Shown piece after piece: positions 13,144-23,972 of a stretch of 64,000 nt of DNA (position 1 is the stretch's first letter; the number at the start of each line of letters is the position of its first letter). The translations under genes were made by a program, and so were the position numbers. The stretch is from Dromaius novaehollandiae (taxonomy: Eukaryota; Chordata; Aves; Casuariiformes; Dromaiidae). The stretch lies in the NCBI RefSeq assembly GCF_036370855.1, contig NC_088130.1:67742941-67806940 (forward strand), given 5' to 3'. Under the pieces are notes generated by a model. That model saw only the letters and a program-made list of their open reading frames with translations, made no database searches and was not told the DNA's origin.

Positions 13144-13531
13144 TAGGCGACCATCGTTGGGGCCTCTCCTCTCCAAACGATCATCTGGCGCCATGGGGTG
13201 AGTCCACCTGGGATCTTTGGCAACGACAGGCACCAAGAAGGTGAGTCTTAAACTCCCGCCTAAATTCTAAATTCTGGTCTGGGAACAGTGCACCGAAGGG
13301 GTACGCGGGCCGGTCACCGTAAGGCGTACCAGGGGACGGGTGCGAGTCCCATCCCCAGGGTCTGAGTGGGTTTTGAGTCCCAGCTCGGTGCAGCCGGAGA
13401 AGGGGTGCGAGTGCGGTTCCCAGAGAGCGAGAGAAAGAGAGTGTGTGACCCCAGCGGCCGCAGGGACTGGTGTTACTGGTAAGGAAGCGCGCTGCCTGAC
13501 GTGCTTAAGCCGCACTTTTCAGGAACTCAAT
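13144..13531 (+). other. ERV leader with splice-donor-like sites
   Basis: Untranslated leader between the primer binding site and the gag start. A strong donor-like sequence AAG|GTGAGT has its junction at 13240/13241, and a second GGTGAGT lies near 13197. In complete gamma-type elements such a site would produce the env message; here env is deleted. The donor could still take part in chimeric transcripts, which is inference. Confidence 0.5.
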
Positions 13532-14513
13532 ATGGGGAATAATTTCGGCATAGAAAAGGGGACGCCCTTAGCCGAAATGTTGGAAAACTGGAGTAAGATT
13601 GATGGTACCAAAAAAAAAAAAAATCTAAGGAAAAAAGGTTGATCCAGCTGTGCCGGGAGGATTGCCCATTCCTGGCAACGGAGGGAAACCCAGCGGCACG
13701 GTGGCCACCGCAAGGGACTTTTGATCAGCAGGAACTAACTATCTTGTGAAATCATCTAGAAGACAGGTTTCCCAGTCGAATGGATTACTGGTATGTTTGG
13801 GAGAACTGGGCATGGGCGCGGGAGCATTTGAGCCAGGAGGGAGGGAGGAAAGAAACCTGCTGAAGGTGACACTTGTGCTAGCAGATACTCGTACCCCGGA
13901 CTGTGCTCCAAAAGTTTCTGCTCCACCTGATATGCCTGATGATCTATCTGTCATTACTTCTCCTTCTCCTCCTCCTCCTCCCTCTTCTCCACCGGCTGCC
14001 GGACTCTATCCTATGGCCTCCAACGTGCTGACTAACCCTGCCGCTTTACAGCTGGGGGAAAGGGAGGGGCCGGTCCCCCCCTCCTGTGCTGCGGGTATCT
14101 ACTAATCAACCCCGGGACCCCGGCGATCTCGCCTTATGGGGGGGTAAAATGCCGAGATTAAGAAAAGATGCAGAGCGATGTGTCCAGTTATTTTCTAATA
14201 TATGCACCGGGCACAACCCAAACTGGAGTGATACCCAAATTCTTTTGAGGGAATTATTTCAACCAAAAGAATGGGATAAGATAATTAAAGATGCAGAAGA
14301 AGCGCAGCAAGCTGGGGGAATAGAAACCTCTGGCTAGCAAATGACCCAAATTGGGATTATAATAATGCAGGAGATAGAGCTGTGTGTCAAACAGGACTCT
14401 GAAATTTAGTAGAAGCAATTAGAGCATGCAGAGAGTTAGGAGTAAGTTGGACTACAGTGCAAGAACGCAGACAGTGATTAGATGAACACCCCCACGACTT
14501 TTGGGGACTTTTG
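13532..14513 (+). pseudogene. Broken gag remnant (matrix and part of capsid)
   Basis: The start codon at 13532 gives MGNNFG, with a glycine at position 2 of the kind used for N-myristoylation. The frame breaks at an A-rich run (about 13610-13622). Gamma-type matrix similarity continues in another frame, with a WP..GTFD motif near 13700. A proline/serine-rich segment (about 13960-14010) precedes a capsid segment at 14150-14330. That segment has the HNP.W.D pattern and is followed past a TAG stop (14335-14337) by a DPNWDYN-like motif. The rest of capsid and nucleocapsid is missing. Confidence 0.75.
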
Positions 14514-14522
14514 CAGTAAGCC

Positions 14523-16577
14523 TTGCTAAAATATGGAGGAATGACCCCACAAAACTTCAGTGATGCTTTTGCAATTAGTGTTTTTATAGATCATTATTTG
14601 AAACTGGGCATCCTTAGAGCCTGTGAATCCCCGTACAACACTCCGATTCTGCCGGTCAAAAGAACAGGCAGGATTCTGATGGCGATCTGGATTATCGCTT
14701 TGTACAAGACTTAAGGGCTATAAACATCGCTCAGATATCGAACTTGCAGGACATTCAGTGTTAATACAGTATGTGAATGATCTGTTATTAGCAAGTAAAG
14801 ATTATGAGACAGGTTTAAAAGACACTATTTCTCTATGTAATGCTCTTGCAGAAAAAGGGCATCGAGCATCTCTGTCTAAACTTCAGCTGTGTCAATGAGA
14901 GGTGAAATATTTGGGTTTTATTTTAAAGGAAGGACACAGATTAATTGATCCAGAACGGGTAGAGACAATTCTTAATATGCCCCGTCCTGTAACAAAAAAC
15001 CAACTTAGGGGATTTTTAGGAGCTGTAGGATTTTGCCGACCATGGATTCCTGGGTTAGCAGAACTTACTAAGCCTCTAGTACAGGCAACAAAAAAGGAGG
15101 AGATAGAGCCTTTGGCCTGGGGTCCAGAAAGGGAAAAAGCTCTTACAACTGTAAAAAAGGCATTGGTTTCAGCCCCAGCTCTTGGGTTACCAGATTATAG
15201 CAAACCGTTTGAATTGTTTATCCATGAACGACAGGGAGTAGCAAGTGGGGTACTCACCCAAAAACTGGGTACTCACCCAAAAACTAGGTCCTCACCACAG
15301 ACCAGTGGCCTATTACTCCACGCAACTAGATGCGGTAGCTCAAGGCACTCCAGGATGCATCAGAGCAATAGCAGCTACGGCAGCTCTTATTGAAAAAACA
15401 GGACCTGTAGTTTTGGGTCACTCATTGACTGTGTATGTGCCACATGAAGTAGAACTGTTAATGAAACAATACGCGACTCAAGCACTGTCCCCACAGAGAG
15501 CTCACCGCTATGAACTGATGATATTACATGCAGATAATGTGGCCTTAAAGAGATGCAATATCTTAAATCCAGCAGCACTACTGCCTCTACCTGAGGATGG
15601 AGAGCCGCATCATTCCTGTGAACAGGTGATCGTCAGCTTGAGCAAGCCCCGGGAGGACCTTAAAGACAAACCTTTGGGAAACCTGGGCTTAGTTCTGTTT
15701 ACAGATGGATCATCCTATTATTTGGACAGAAGGTGCCACTCAGGTTATCCTGTCACTAACATCTTTGAGGTGCTTGAGGCCAATCCTTTGTCTCCGTCTG
15801 TAAGTGCTCAAGGAGCAGAATTAATAGCATTGACCCAAGCAGCAAAAATAGGTAAGAACCTGCGGGTAAATATCTATACCGATTCTAAATACGCATTTGG
15901 AGTATTTGATGCAACAGGGATGTTATGGAAAGAACGAGGATTCTTTTCGTCATCAGGAAAGAAATTAGCTAATGGAGAAGGAATATGTAATTTGCTGGAA
16001 GCAGTTCAACTGCCCCAAAGAAACTGCTGTAATACACTGCCCAGCCCATACTAAAGACACTACAGAAATTAGTAGGGGAAATACGTTAGCTGACACCGCT
16101 GCGAAGGCTGCAGCCCGACAACCTCTGAGAGAACGTATGGGGCAGTTCCAAGGATGGACCAAAGTGAGTGGCCAAATTAATAGACCCCAAAACTATGTAT
16201 GAAAAAGACTGCTCAGTGGAAAAGAAAAAAAAAAACAACGGAAATAGTGGGAGGCAAAACAAAACGATGATGGAATATGGACAATTGGAGGAAAACCAAT
16301 TCTACCAAAAAAAATATTTAATTACTATAGCTAGGTGGTTTCACGATAAAGCTCATGGGGGACCCGAGGCAATAGCTAAGCAGGTACAGAAAGTATGGGC
16401 TGCTCCAGGAATTTATGCGGCTGCTAAAAGAATAACGAACAGCTGCCTGACCTGCCAGAAGTTTTTTAAGTAGCAAACCAAGCTCATAGTTAGGGGGACG
16501 ACCATGGACCTACTTCCCTTTCCAAAAGCTACAAATAGATTATGCGGATATGCCACCTGCCAATGGGTACAAACACA
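14523..16577 (+). pseudogene. Broken pol remnant (RT, RNase H, integrase N-terminus)
   Basis: Protease is absent. An RT fingers fragment (SPYNTPILPVK, about 14630-14665) is followed by QDLRAIN-like sequence. It then jumps near 14750 to the active-site region at 14770-14781, where YVND stands in place of the usual YVDD. A TGA stop lies at 14896-14898. The RT connection follows at 14902-15240. A 19-bp duplication at 15248-15285 then shifts the frame. RNase H motifs FTDGSS (about 15698), AEL.AL.QA (about 15817), YTDSK (about 15874) and NTLAD (about 16080) remain but lie in two frames. The integrase zinc-binding motif (HDKAH ... CLTC) spans about 16340-16462. Catalytic core integrase is mostly deleted. 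Confidence 0.85.
15248..15285 (+). repeat. 19-bp tandem duplication inside pol
   Basis: Two exact adjacent copies of a 19-base unit starting 'gggtactcaccc' (15248-15266 and 15267-15285). Nineteen is not a multiple of three, and the RT/RNase H similarity moves from one forward frame to the next at exactly this place, so the duplication is a frame-breaking lesion. Confidence 0.92.
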
Positions 16578-16579
16578 AA

Positions 16580-16720
16580 CACCCAGCTCGAGCTGTAATT
16601 ACTGCACGCGTGTAACTAAAATTTAATTATTTAATTTGCTTTGATTTGGCTCTGAACTCTTCTGCGGGAACCTAGGGTCGGGCCCTGTTATGGTGGCCGA
16701 CAAGCCTAATTTCCATAGCA
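16580..16720 (+). repeat. 3' LTR remnant (R/U5 only)
   Basis: These 141 bases match the last 141 bases of the 5' LTR (constant offset 3600, no gaps) with four substitutions, about 2.8%. Directly before it lies integrase coding sequence, so the polypurine tract and the whole U3 are missing. The terminal CA is kept and is followed by the CTGG target duplication. Confidence 0.9.
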
Positions 16721-16724
16721 CTGG
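16721..16724. repeat. Target site duplication (right) of the endogenous retrovirus
   Basis: CTGG directly follows the terminal CA of the 3' LTR remnant and equals the four bases before the 5' LTR at 12376-12379. Confidence 0.8.
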
Positions 16725-17826
16725 TGAACATCTGGCTTCCCAAACATCACTAATGTCAGTAGATTGGGGTAGATGGGTGGGAAGAGAGACATAACTTACC
16801 TCGCTATAGCTATAGGAAAGTGAAGCAGTTAGTCCAAGCTAGTTCTCCAAACCACACTAGTAGACAGTGGATGGGCAGGTGCAGTCGATGGTGATTCACC
16901 CCATGCTTGGGAGGTCCAACGTAGGTGGGATGAATCACCCTCCAGCAGTACCTGCCTCCCTCCAGAGCAGTGGCAAGTTTAGATGAATTCGGCTTGCGGA
17001 TTAGGACACCCAAACTTCAAGTGTCAACATGCAGGTTGTCTCAATGTGCACGAGGTGTCTGTTACTTAACTTAGAAATGGCTGAAAGAAGCGCGATGAGT
17101 CCCACCATTCACACCTGGCACCTATTTTCTAGAGCTTTGCACGTCTTTCAAACAGAAGCATTAAAATAACAAGGAAATTCTGCAGCAACAAAAAATGCAG
17201 GCCTCATGTTAGTGTTATCTGTGTGCTCAGGTATCTGCTGCATCCAGGCTATGGTGAGAAGACGAGCAAGAAGCCACTGCACCAAGGCTTGGTGCTCCTC
17301 ACGCCTGTGTCGACTGGAGAGACGTTGCTGCGGTAGAGGACTTGCCTGGTGCGGGGAAGGAAGGAGAGCAGAGTCCCCAAGGAACGCTCTCCGAAGTTGG
17401 CCAAGCACCCACTTTGATACCTGTGGCCTGGAGTCACCACACAGCATTGAAATGGGAAGAAACAGGGTTTGCTATAGTCCACCCTCCCCGTCCCCATCGT
17501 GCGCTCAGCCAGCAACCAGCTACGTACAACCCAAACCAGCGCAGTCCGGGAAAATCAACCTTAACTTGTTCATGGTCATCGGAGTCACCACGCAACCGGC
17601 TTCCTCGAGCCAGAAACGTTACTGGCCAGATGCTTAAATAAAGCATCATTGGTTTCTTTCAAAAAGTACCTTTGGAAAGCGCCAAATTTGGATGTTGGGC
17701 AAACCCCAGTTAGGATGAGCACAGCTCACCTCCAACACGCCGCACCGCTTCTCGAGCGGCTTAGGCCTTCCCGGGTTTGCAAAAGAACCAAGTCTCGCTA
17801 AGAATTTAAGAGCATCAATTAATACA
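16725..17826. other. Intergenic DNA between the ERV and the ZBTB7C 3' end
   Basis: About 1.1 kb without a recognisable gene. Small overlapping open frames at 17.15-17.65 kb occur on both strands and match nothing I know. No repeat family is recognised. Confidence 0.5.
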
Positions 17827-17832
17827 GTTTAA
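17827..17832 (-). terminator. Candidate distal poly(A) signal (ATTAAA) of ZBTB7C
   Basis: Reading the minus strand, ATTAAA lies here in AU-rich, 3'-UTR-like sequence, about 1.9 kb past the ZBTB7C stop codon. It is the second-best candidate for a transcript end; the more proximal AATAAA at 18292-18297 is the stronger signal. Confidence 0.3.
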
Positions 17833-18274
17833 TAAATACGTAAAAGGATCTAGTCTTTCTTTTTTCTTTCGGTTTCTAGCGTCAATAAAAGTTAAGGATG
17901 ATTGTCCCGTGAGTAACTAAGGCAAATTTGTTTGCATGTGTTGTCGCTCTCTCTCCTTTTTTGTTTTTTTTTTCCATTGTTTTGTACATAAAGCAATCAC
18001 ATAAAAATAGTTATAAATAGAAAAATTGCAAAGGTTTTCCCCCATAGACAAATAGGAAAAAAAAAAACAAACAAAAACAAACCAACAAACAAATCGAGAC
18101 AAAAAAACCACCTTGCTTCAAGTTCTTGTAGATTATACAGTACTCAGCATCTTTGGATACTTTACAATGACTCCAAATTGTAGACAAAAAACACCTGAAG
18201 TAACCAGTCAGCTGCAAAATGGAGTTTGTATAAGAAGTCGATACAGATTTAAAAAAAAAAAAAAGTTTGATGCA

Positions 18275-19720
18275 GTTTTAAAAAGTTTTCTTTTATTCTT
18301 TTTCTTTTTCTCCACTGGTTTGTTGCACACAGAGTTTTTGGGAGGGGAAAGCTAGTGTCGGGCAGTTCACTGGGATCAGTCGTTTCGGTGATTTCTCCGA
18401 ACAGCGAGTACTCGCTCCTGTCCCGGCGGGGAGGTGCCACGTCCAAGCGTGGACTCGTTGCGCCCGCCGACGCCAAAAACGAGACCCCCGCTCAGCCGTG
18501 GCTTCAGAGCAGCACCAGCAATGGATAAACCCAAAATTAAAAAAAAAAAACCCTCCGGTTCTCTCGTCCCCTTTGATTCTGCTGATGTGGAAATAAAACA
18601 GTAAAGAGAGAAATTCAAAAAAAAGAAAAAAAAGCCCTAATTTTTAACATTTACATTTTTTGAGCTCTGGTGTTATGTCTGGCAAGCCTTCCTCTCCTAA
18701 CCCACTTCTTGAAGGCCAAGGCGCTCCGCTGCGGCTGCTGGGCTGAGCGAGGCTCGCGGGGCGAATCCAGCCAACCTGCCGCTTCTTGGCCTCGAGGGAA
18801 TTGGGGAGCAATAAGGGCTCGGGGTGCCCTGGCGCTCGGTGACACACGTTTTCGGGGGGATCTTTAGTGGAAGCCTCTTCCACGAAGGTCCCCTGAGACA
18901 CGAAAACTGCCGCAAAGCTTTTTTTTTTTTTTTTTTCCCAATCAAAATTGCAGCTTTGGTGACACCCAAAAGTGCGTTGCAAATTTCTGTCACCGAAATA
19001 TATATAATTTGGAGGTGGGGGAGGAATTAAGGACAAATAGCCGGACATTTCAAAACGGTCAGCGGGCGTGAAGCTGAGGGAGCTGTTCTGCCTCTTTGGT
19101 TTGAACCGGCTTTTTCATGTCAAAATTCCCCGCGTGCTGTATTTTCGCAAAGCGAGGGTTAAAAAAAGAAAAAAAAAAAAGCTCAGAATCGAAACATTTC
19201 CCATCCTTCCAGAAAAAAAAATTTTCTTTACATCTTCACATTTTCTTTTTAAGCGGCTGCGGTTAAAACGCTCGGGATGGGGTTTGGTTCCCCTTCGGCA
19301 ATGTCGGAATGGAACCAAAATAACCCAAATTCCCCCCCGGCTTCGCTCCTGCATGATATTCAGCCTCTTCTTCTTTCTTCTCCCAGCTCCCGGAGCAAAT
19401 CGCGTTGCTGGACGCGGGGTTAAAAACACAACCCAAACCCCCCCAAAAAAGTCCTGTTGACCAAAAGGGCCGAGGAACGCAACGTATCAAAAGGCAGTCC
19501 GGACGGCTCGTCCGCGCCCGGCGGGCGGCCGAGGCCTCCCCGCGAGAGCCGTCCGGCGGAGACGGCCGCGGGGCTAAGGCAAGCGGCGCTTCCAGGAGCG
19601 CCCGGGGCAGCGGCGGCCCCGGCGGCGGCACGGGCGCGGCTCGCTTGGCGGGAGCGGGCGGGCGCGCGGCGAAGCGGCGGGCGGCCCTGCGGCGGGCAGC
19701 GGAGCCCTCTCGGGGCCGGT
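18275..19720 (-). other. ZBTB7C: Probable ZBTB7C 3' UTR
   Basis: The minus-strand sequence after the TAA stop (19723-19721) contains no further coding exon. It is rich in A/T homopolymers and short AU-rich tracts, and reaches a canonical poly(A) signal at 18292-18297. The length (about 1.4 kb, or 1.9 kb if the distal signal is used) is ordinary for a vertebrate 3' UTR. The exact ends are inferred, not observed. Confidence 0.5.
18292..18297 (-). terminator. Candidate proximal poly(A) signal (AATAAA) of ZBTB7C
   Basis: On the minus strand AATAAA is followed about 25-40 bases downstream by a run of 14 U residues (18251-18264 on the map). This is the arrangement of a cleavage site with a U-rich downstream element. 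Confidence 0.45.
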
Positions 19721-20357
19721 TTAGTTGCCCGCCTCGGAGATGGGGGCCACGTGCGCCAGCCCCGCCAGGCCGCTGAAGCCCGCGCTCCACGGGTCGGGCA
19801 GCGGGAAGAAGGGCTGGGCCGCGAGGTCGTCGTTGCGGCCCAGGGCGAAGGCGAAGAGGCCCGCGTTCCTCTCCATGTCCAGCTGGGCTCGCCTCAGCAG
19901 CTTCAGCTGGGTCTCCTCGAAGCGGCTCTCGAGCTCCTGCAGGCTGAACGCGTCCTTGGCGCCGCCGAGGAAGCGCTCGGGGCTGGGGCCGGGCAGGCAC
20001 ACGGGCCCGCCGCCGAGGTGGCCGCCCATCTCCTGCAGGGCCGGCGGCACGGCGAAGCCCTTCTCGCCCGGCGGGCCGCCGGGGCCGAAGAGCAGGCTGG
20101 CGGCCCGCCACGCCGCCGGCTTGCGGCCGCGCCGGGGCCGGGCGATGCGGCAGCTCTGGCGCTTGATGTGGCGGTGGAGGTGGTCGGAGCGCGTGAAGCT
20201 CTTGTAGCAGAACTCGCACTGGTAGGGCCGCACGCCCGTGTGGATGCGCATGTGGTTCTTCAGGTCGTAGTTGTGCACGAACTTGGCGTTGCAGTGGATG
20301 CAGAGGTAGGGCCGCTCGCCCGTGTGCTTCCGCATGTGGATCTTGAGCTTGTCCTGC
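19721..20357 (-). CDS. ZBTB7C: ZBTB7C, terminal coding exon (zinc fingers 2-4 and C-terminus)
   Basis: This exon completes the C2H2 zinc-finger array that binds DNA. The acceptor reads TTTCGCAG|GCAGGAC. The first base G completes the Arg codon begun in the previous exon, giving the family sequence [10 protein letters not shown] across the junction. It encodes the rest of finger 2 (H402, H406), finger 3 (C414, C417, H430, H434) and finger 4 (C442, C445, H458, C464, a C2HC variant ending in KRQSC). A basic stretch RPRRGRK and a hydrophobic C-terminal tail follow, ending at TAA (19723-19721). The exon is very GC- and CpG-rich, which produces long spurious open frames on both strands. Paralogues ZBTB7A and ZBTB7B have different C-terminal tails; this tail and the whole protein match ZBTB7C. 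Confidence 0.95.
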
Positions 20358-22429
20358 CTGCGAAACAACAGCCCGGTCAGCGAGGCCGCAAGGGATGCGG
20401 CCGTATCTCCCCCCACCCCACCCAAATCAGGAGAAAGAAAATGGGTTTGAAGCCTTGAGAAGACAAGAGGCGGTTGCAGGGGCTGAACCACCCAGAGACA
20501 CAGCCCTTGGACCAGCTCCTCCATCCCTCAAGGAGGACTTTGGCCCTGTGATGGTGGGCGTTTGGCGTACTGAGCTTCAGGACTCCCGCAGGGCATGCAA
20601 AAAAAGGTGGCTTTGGGCCCGCTCGTTGGGCTTCTGGACCTCGCTCGGGTTTGCAGCGGGTGGAGGAAGGGCTGGCCTGCCCCATCGCTCGTGAGGGACA
20701 GCCCCAGCCCTGCAGGAGTTTGCAACGAGTCCGAAACAGCTTAATTGGAAAAGACCAAAAAAAAAAAAAAGAAAGGAATAAAGCCTAACTGCACATGGGA
20801 ATACCCACAGAAGCAGAGATATGTTTATGCAAGCAAATGAGGGAAAAAGGTGATGTGAGAGAGCCTGGCAATCTGGGCCGGCACTGCTTAACGACGTCTC
20901 TCAGCGCTGAATTTCCTCTTATGCTTTCAGCGACCACTGGGTGTCTCAGGAGCTTTCGCTTGAAGCCGGAGCCGCTACCCGGGCGAGAGCAGGGGCGTGC
21001 GGGCACGGGTGGGCGCTTTGCAGGGGTATCGCTCGGAGCGATAGCCTCCAAGGCCGGCACACACACACACGCACTTGCACTTCCAGCCTCCAAGCTGCAG
21101 GGATTACACAGATTTTGGAGACGGTTTTTAAATGCCGCCACGGGATGGCACAGCACCCATCCCAATGGCATTTATTTACAAAGACGGGATTTCTAGGGGG
21201 GAAACACCTAAAAGAGGCAGGAACATTTTCCCCAGCTGGCCATGCAGTCACTATTTTTTCCAATAAATAAATATTTCCTTCTGCAGTCTACAGAATCACA
21301 AGGAAGGCATACGATTATAAAAAGCGAAGCTGCCTGCGCCGAGCCAAGTATGCTGTCTAGATGGCACAAGTGGAGTTCAGCGCGGAAAGTAAGTAAACAG
21401 CAGGGAGAATTTGGGCTGGTCTCTGAAATGCTTTTGGTTTGATCTGTCCAAGACGTTAGTGCTAAGAATATATGAACAGAGAATATATAGAGTCATGCTA
21501 TTAATATAGGTAAAATACATGGGCATGCAAAAAAGCAAAAATACATTTATGTTGGCAGGTCGAGCACTAAAAACGTGCAAGGTGCTGCCCGCGCACCCAT
21601 TTCTGCCACCCTGTCTGTGCACATCTTGAAAATGGGTCACTTCTTCACCAGATGATGCTTTATTCCCCTGGGCAAACCTGCCCCAGCCCAGCCCTGCACC
21701 TGCGGGATAACGCAGCTGCAGCACAGGTGACGGAGATGCTCTCTGCCTCTACGACAGCTCCAAGGAGCTTGCACGACCTCCGGTTTTCCAAGGCTTGTAA
21801 CTTGTGCGGATTTTTAGGGAGGCAGAGAAAAGCACCACGCGGGCCCTGTGCCAGCGCCAGCAGCACATCCTAAGCTCCCACTCCGAAGAGCCAGACCTGA
21901 ACTTTGCAAAGACGCTGCTGCCCCACGATCTGAGCACGGGCACGGGGCCCCTCAGCCTCGCTCCCGGGAAGGGCTGAAATCGGTTCTCAGAAAGAGACAA
22001 AGCAGCACGGAAAATTTCAGCCCGGATGCATCGCGTTCAGCGATGTTACGAGCGGACGAAAACAGGGTCTCATAATGCAAAGCGTTGGGAAACATTAATA
22101 AAAAGCAGAGCTACCAGCCCCACCTATAATATAATTTAAGCCTATATATGTAATGTTTAACCTAGCAGGATCACTTCTCCTAACAAACACGCGGCGTGCC
22201 AGGACTGTACAATGTAAATACAGGCAGAGCTTTTTCAGGCTATTACCAATCTCCGTCAGCAGACAGGGAGAAACTCGATCCTTCCGCGCACATCCCTACC
22301 GCCGCGGCGGCCCGTGGGCTATAGAATAAGAGAGGTTTTCCTGGCTCTTTTTCTTCCAAAATACTAACTTTCAGGATATCCAGATGCACAGGGAGAAGCG
22401 GTTAAATGCCGTCGCTGGTAGGTTGTGTG

Positions 22430-22560
22430 TTTTGAGCAAGGTGCCAGGGCTGCGCCGGCTCTCGCGGCTCTCCGCGTGCCCCGTCCACGGCGGGTGCCCG
22501 CCGCTGCGGGACCGGCGCTGGGCTCGCGGGCGCGCCGAGGGAGAAAGGCGCTGCGTGCGT
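22430..22560. promoter_or_regulatory. Small CpG-rich patch in the ZBTB7C intron
   Basis: About 130 bases that are mostly G+C with many CpG dinucleotides, surrounded by ordinary intron. Possible uses are an internal promoter or an unmethylated enhancer. There is no other evidence of function. Confidence 0.35.
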
Positions 22561-22935
22561 GTGAATACCCTTAATGCAATTGCGTCGGGAGAGCGATTAG
22601 GGCTCTGCGAGCTGTCACAACACAAATAATCCGAACAAATAAAGTTAACCTTTCTGGCTGGAGCGGTTTCTCCTTGAACACTCTGGGGCTGCCGTGGTGG
22701 AAAAGCTGAAATATTTGCAGTTTTCTTTAGTCCTTCAGCAGTGCAAAGCGGCAGCCCAGACCCTGAGCAGCCTTTGTTTAAGGAAAAAATGATGAGCTAT
22801 TAAATGAAGTCCTGCTTCCTGCAATTAGACGTTCGCGACAGCCGGGACTGATGCAAGGTCCTTGCCGCGGGATGCAGGGAACTCTCTCGGTTTCCTCCAG
22901 TAAATTCACTCCTACACGGTGCCGGGAGTGCAGAT

Positions 22936-22995
22936 ATAATGCACGGCAGGGATTAATCCAGGAAAAATAATGCACGGCAGGGATTAATCCAGGAA
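22936..22995. repeat. Perfect 29-bp direct duplication, period 31
   Basis: The 29 bases beginning 'ataatgcacggcagggatta' occur at 22936-22964 and again, identically, at 22967-22995, separated by two A residues. The lack of any difference suggests a recent event. Confidence 0.95.
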
Positions 22996-23904
22996 TGCCG
23001 GTGGGGAGCCTGGGCTCCCCGGCACCCCGCTCCGCGGTGCCCGGCTTTGCATCTCCCCGGGGAGGTGCTGCTGGCTGCAGTGGGCGAGAGCCCGATGCTC
23101 TCAGCAGGCAGGAGACTCCCCGGGAGAGCGAAACATGTAGCGCAAGCGGCCGCACGAAGGAAATCCTGGCAGAAAGCTGCTTCGACATCCCAACCGCTCC
23201 ACTTCGCCTCGATATACGTTACCCTCGCGTTATAGCACTACTGAATGTGGCTGAAAAACACATTAAACCCAAACAGATGTGGGCTATTCAAAGTGCTTCC
23301 CAGTGCATTAAAAAAAAAAAAAATCTTGAAATTTCCACTTTGCGCAGTGTGTTAAAGTAGGAAAAAACCCTCCAGCCTTCAGCTCTGTGCAGGGTGGAGG
23401 GAGCCTTTGCTTGGACCCTGCACACACACCGCGTGTGAACGACTTCGTTCCAGTGAGCGATGATGCAAGGGGATGGGGACGCGGGGGACTGTGCCTTCGG
23501 GCAAGTCCTAATTTCTTCTGTGATCATTTGCTTGGTTTAAAGTCCTCCTAACCTCATGCTTCATATTTAGAAGCTGCCGAGCATAAGGAGGGCATAAAGG
23601 AGCTGTGACGTTTAAACAGCGCCCGGCACTGATTGCCACTTCGGCATGGGATGTGGCACGAAAAAGCCCAAGGTGCAGAGCTTGGGGGACCAGCAGGTTG
23701 CAGGAGCAGACCCTCGCTGGCCAAAATGAAATGGGAACTGCCTCCACAGTTCAAAAACAACTTGAAAACCCCCCAAGGAGGAGCAGCTCAGCATGCTGTG
23801 GCTTTCTGAGACCCCTCTGCCAGCCGTTGGGAAGATGAGCACACCAGAATTGTCACCCAAACCCTCGTAGCAGCTTTTGCAGTGAGCGTGAGTCAATACC
23901 AACA

Positions 23905-23972
23905 TCTCTCTGTGCCTCAGTTTCCCCCCCAAAAGCTAACGATACTGCCCTTGTTTGTAAAGAGCTTTGGGT
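23905..23972 (+). repeat. MIR-like SINE relic with sauropsid-type 3' end
   Basis: 'ctctgtgcctcagtttcccc' is followed by a 'gatactgccc' segment and 'ttgtttgtaaagagctttgg'. The last part resembles the TTTGTAAAGCGCTTTGAGA ending that I recall from MIR-like elements of birds, crocodiles and turtles. It was recognised by eye. Confidence 0.6.

Larger units (their letters stand above)
12380..16720 (+). mobile_element. Defective gamma-type endogenous retrovirus
   Basis: A 4.3-kb provirus with intact outer termini. Its order is 5' LTR (12380-13120), primer binding site, leader with splice-donor-like sites, broken gag (13532 to about 14510), broken pol (about 14520-16577) and a 141-bp stub of the 3' LTR (16580-16720), with CTGG duplicated on both sides. 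Capsid and pol are gamma-like in motif and spacing. Nucleocapsid, protease, much of RT, most of integrase, all of env and the U3 of the 3' LTR are gone. Stops and frameshifts occur throughout, so it encodes no functional viral protein. The nearest bird ERV family cannot be named without a search. Confidence 0.88.

Noticed and set aside
15245..16054. 269-codon open frame read as an intact host RNase H-like gene
   Set aside because: It lies inside the provirus, begins in the 19-bp duplication, and lacks the last RNase H motif, which is in another frame. It is a pol remnant.
19457..20458. 333-codon open frame on the plus strand, plus a 318-codon one on the minus strand (19263-20219)
   Set aside because: Both are other-frame shadows of the GC- and CpG-rich ZBTB7C terminal exon. 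Their Ala/Gly/Arg/Pro-rich composition is what such shadows produce, and the true frame carries the zinc fingers.
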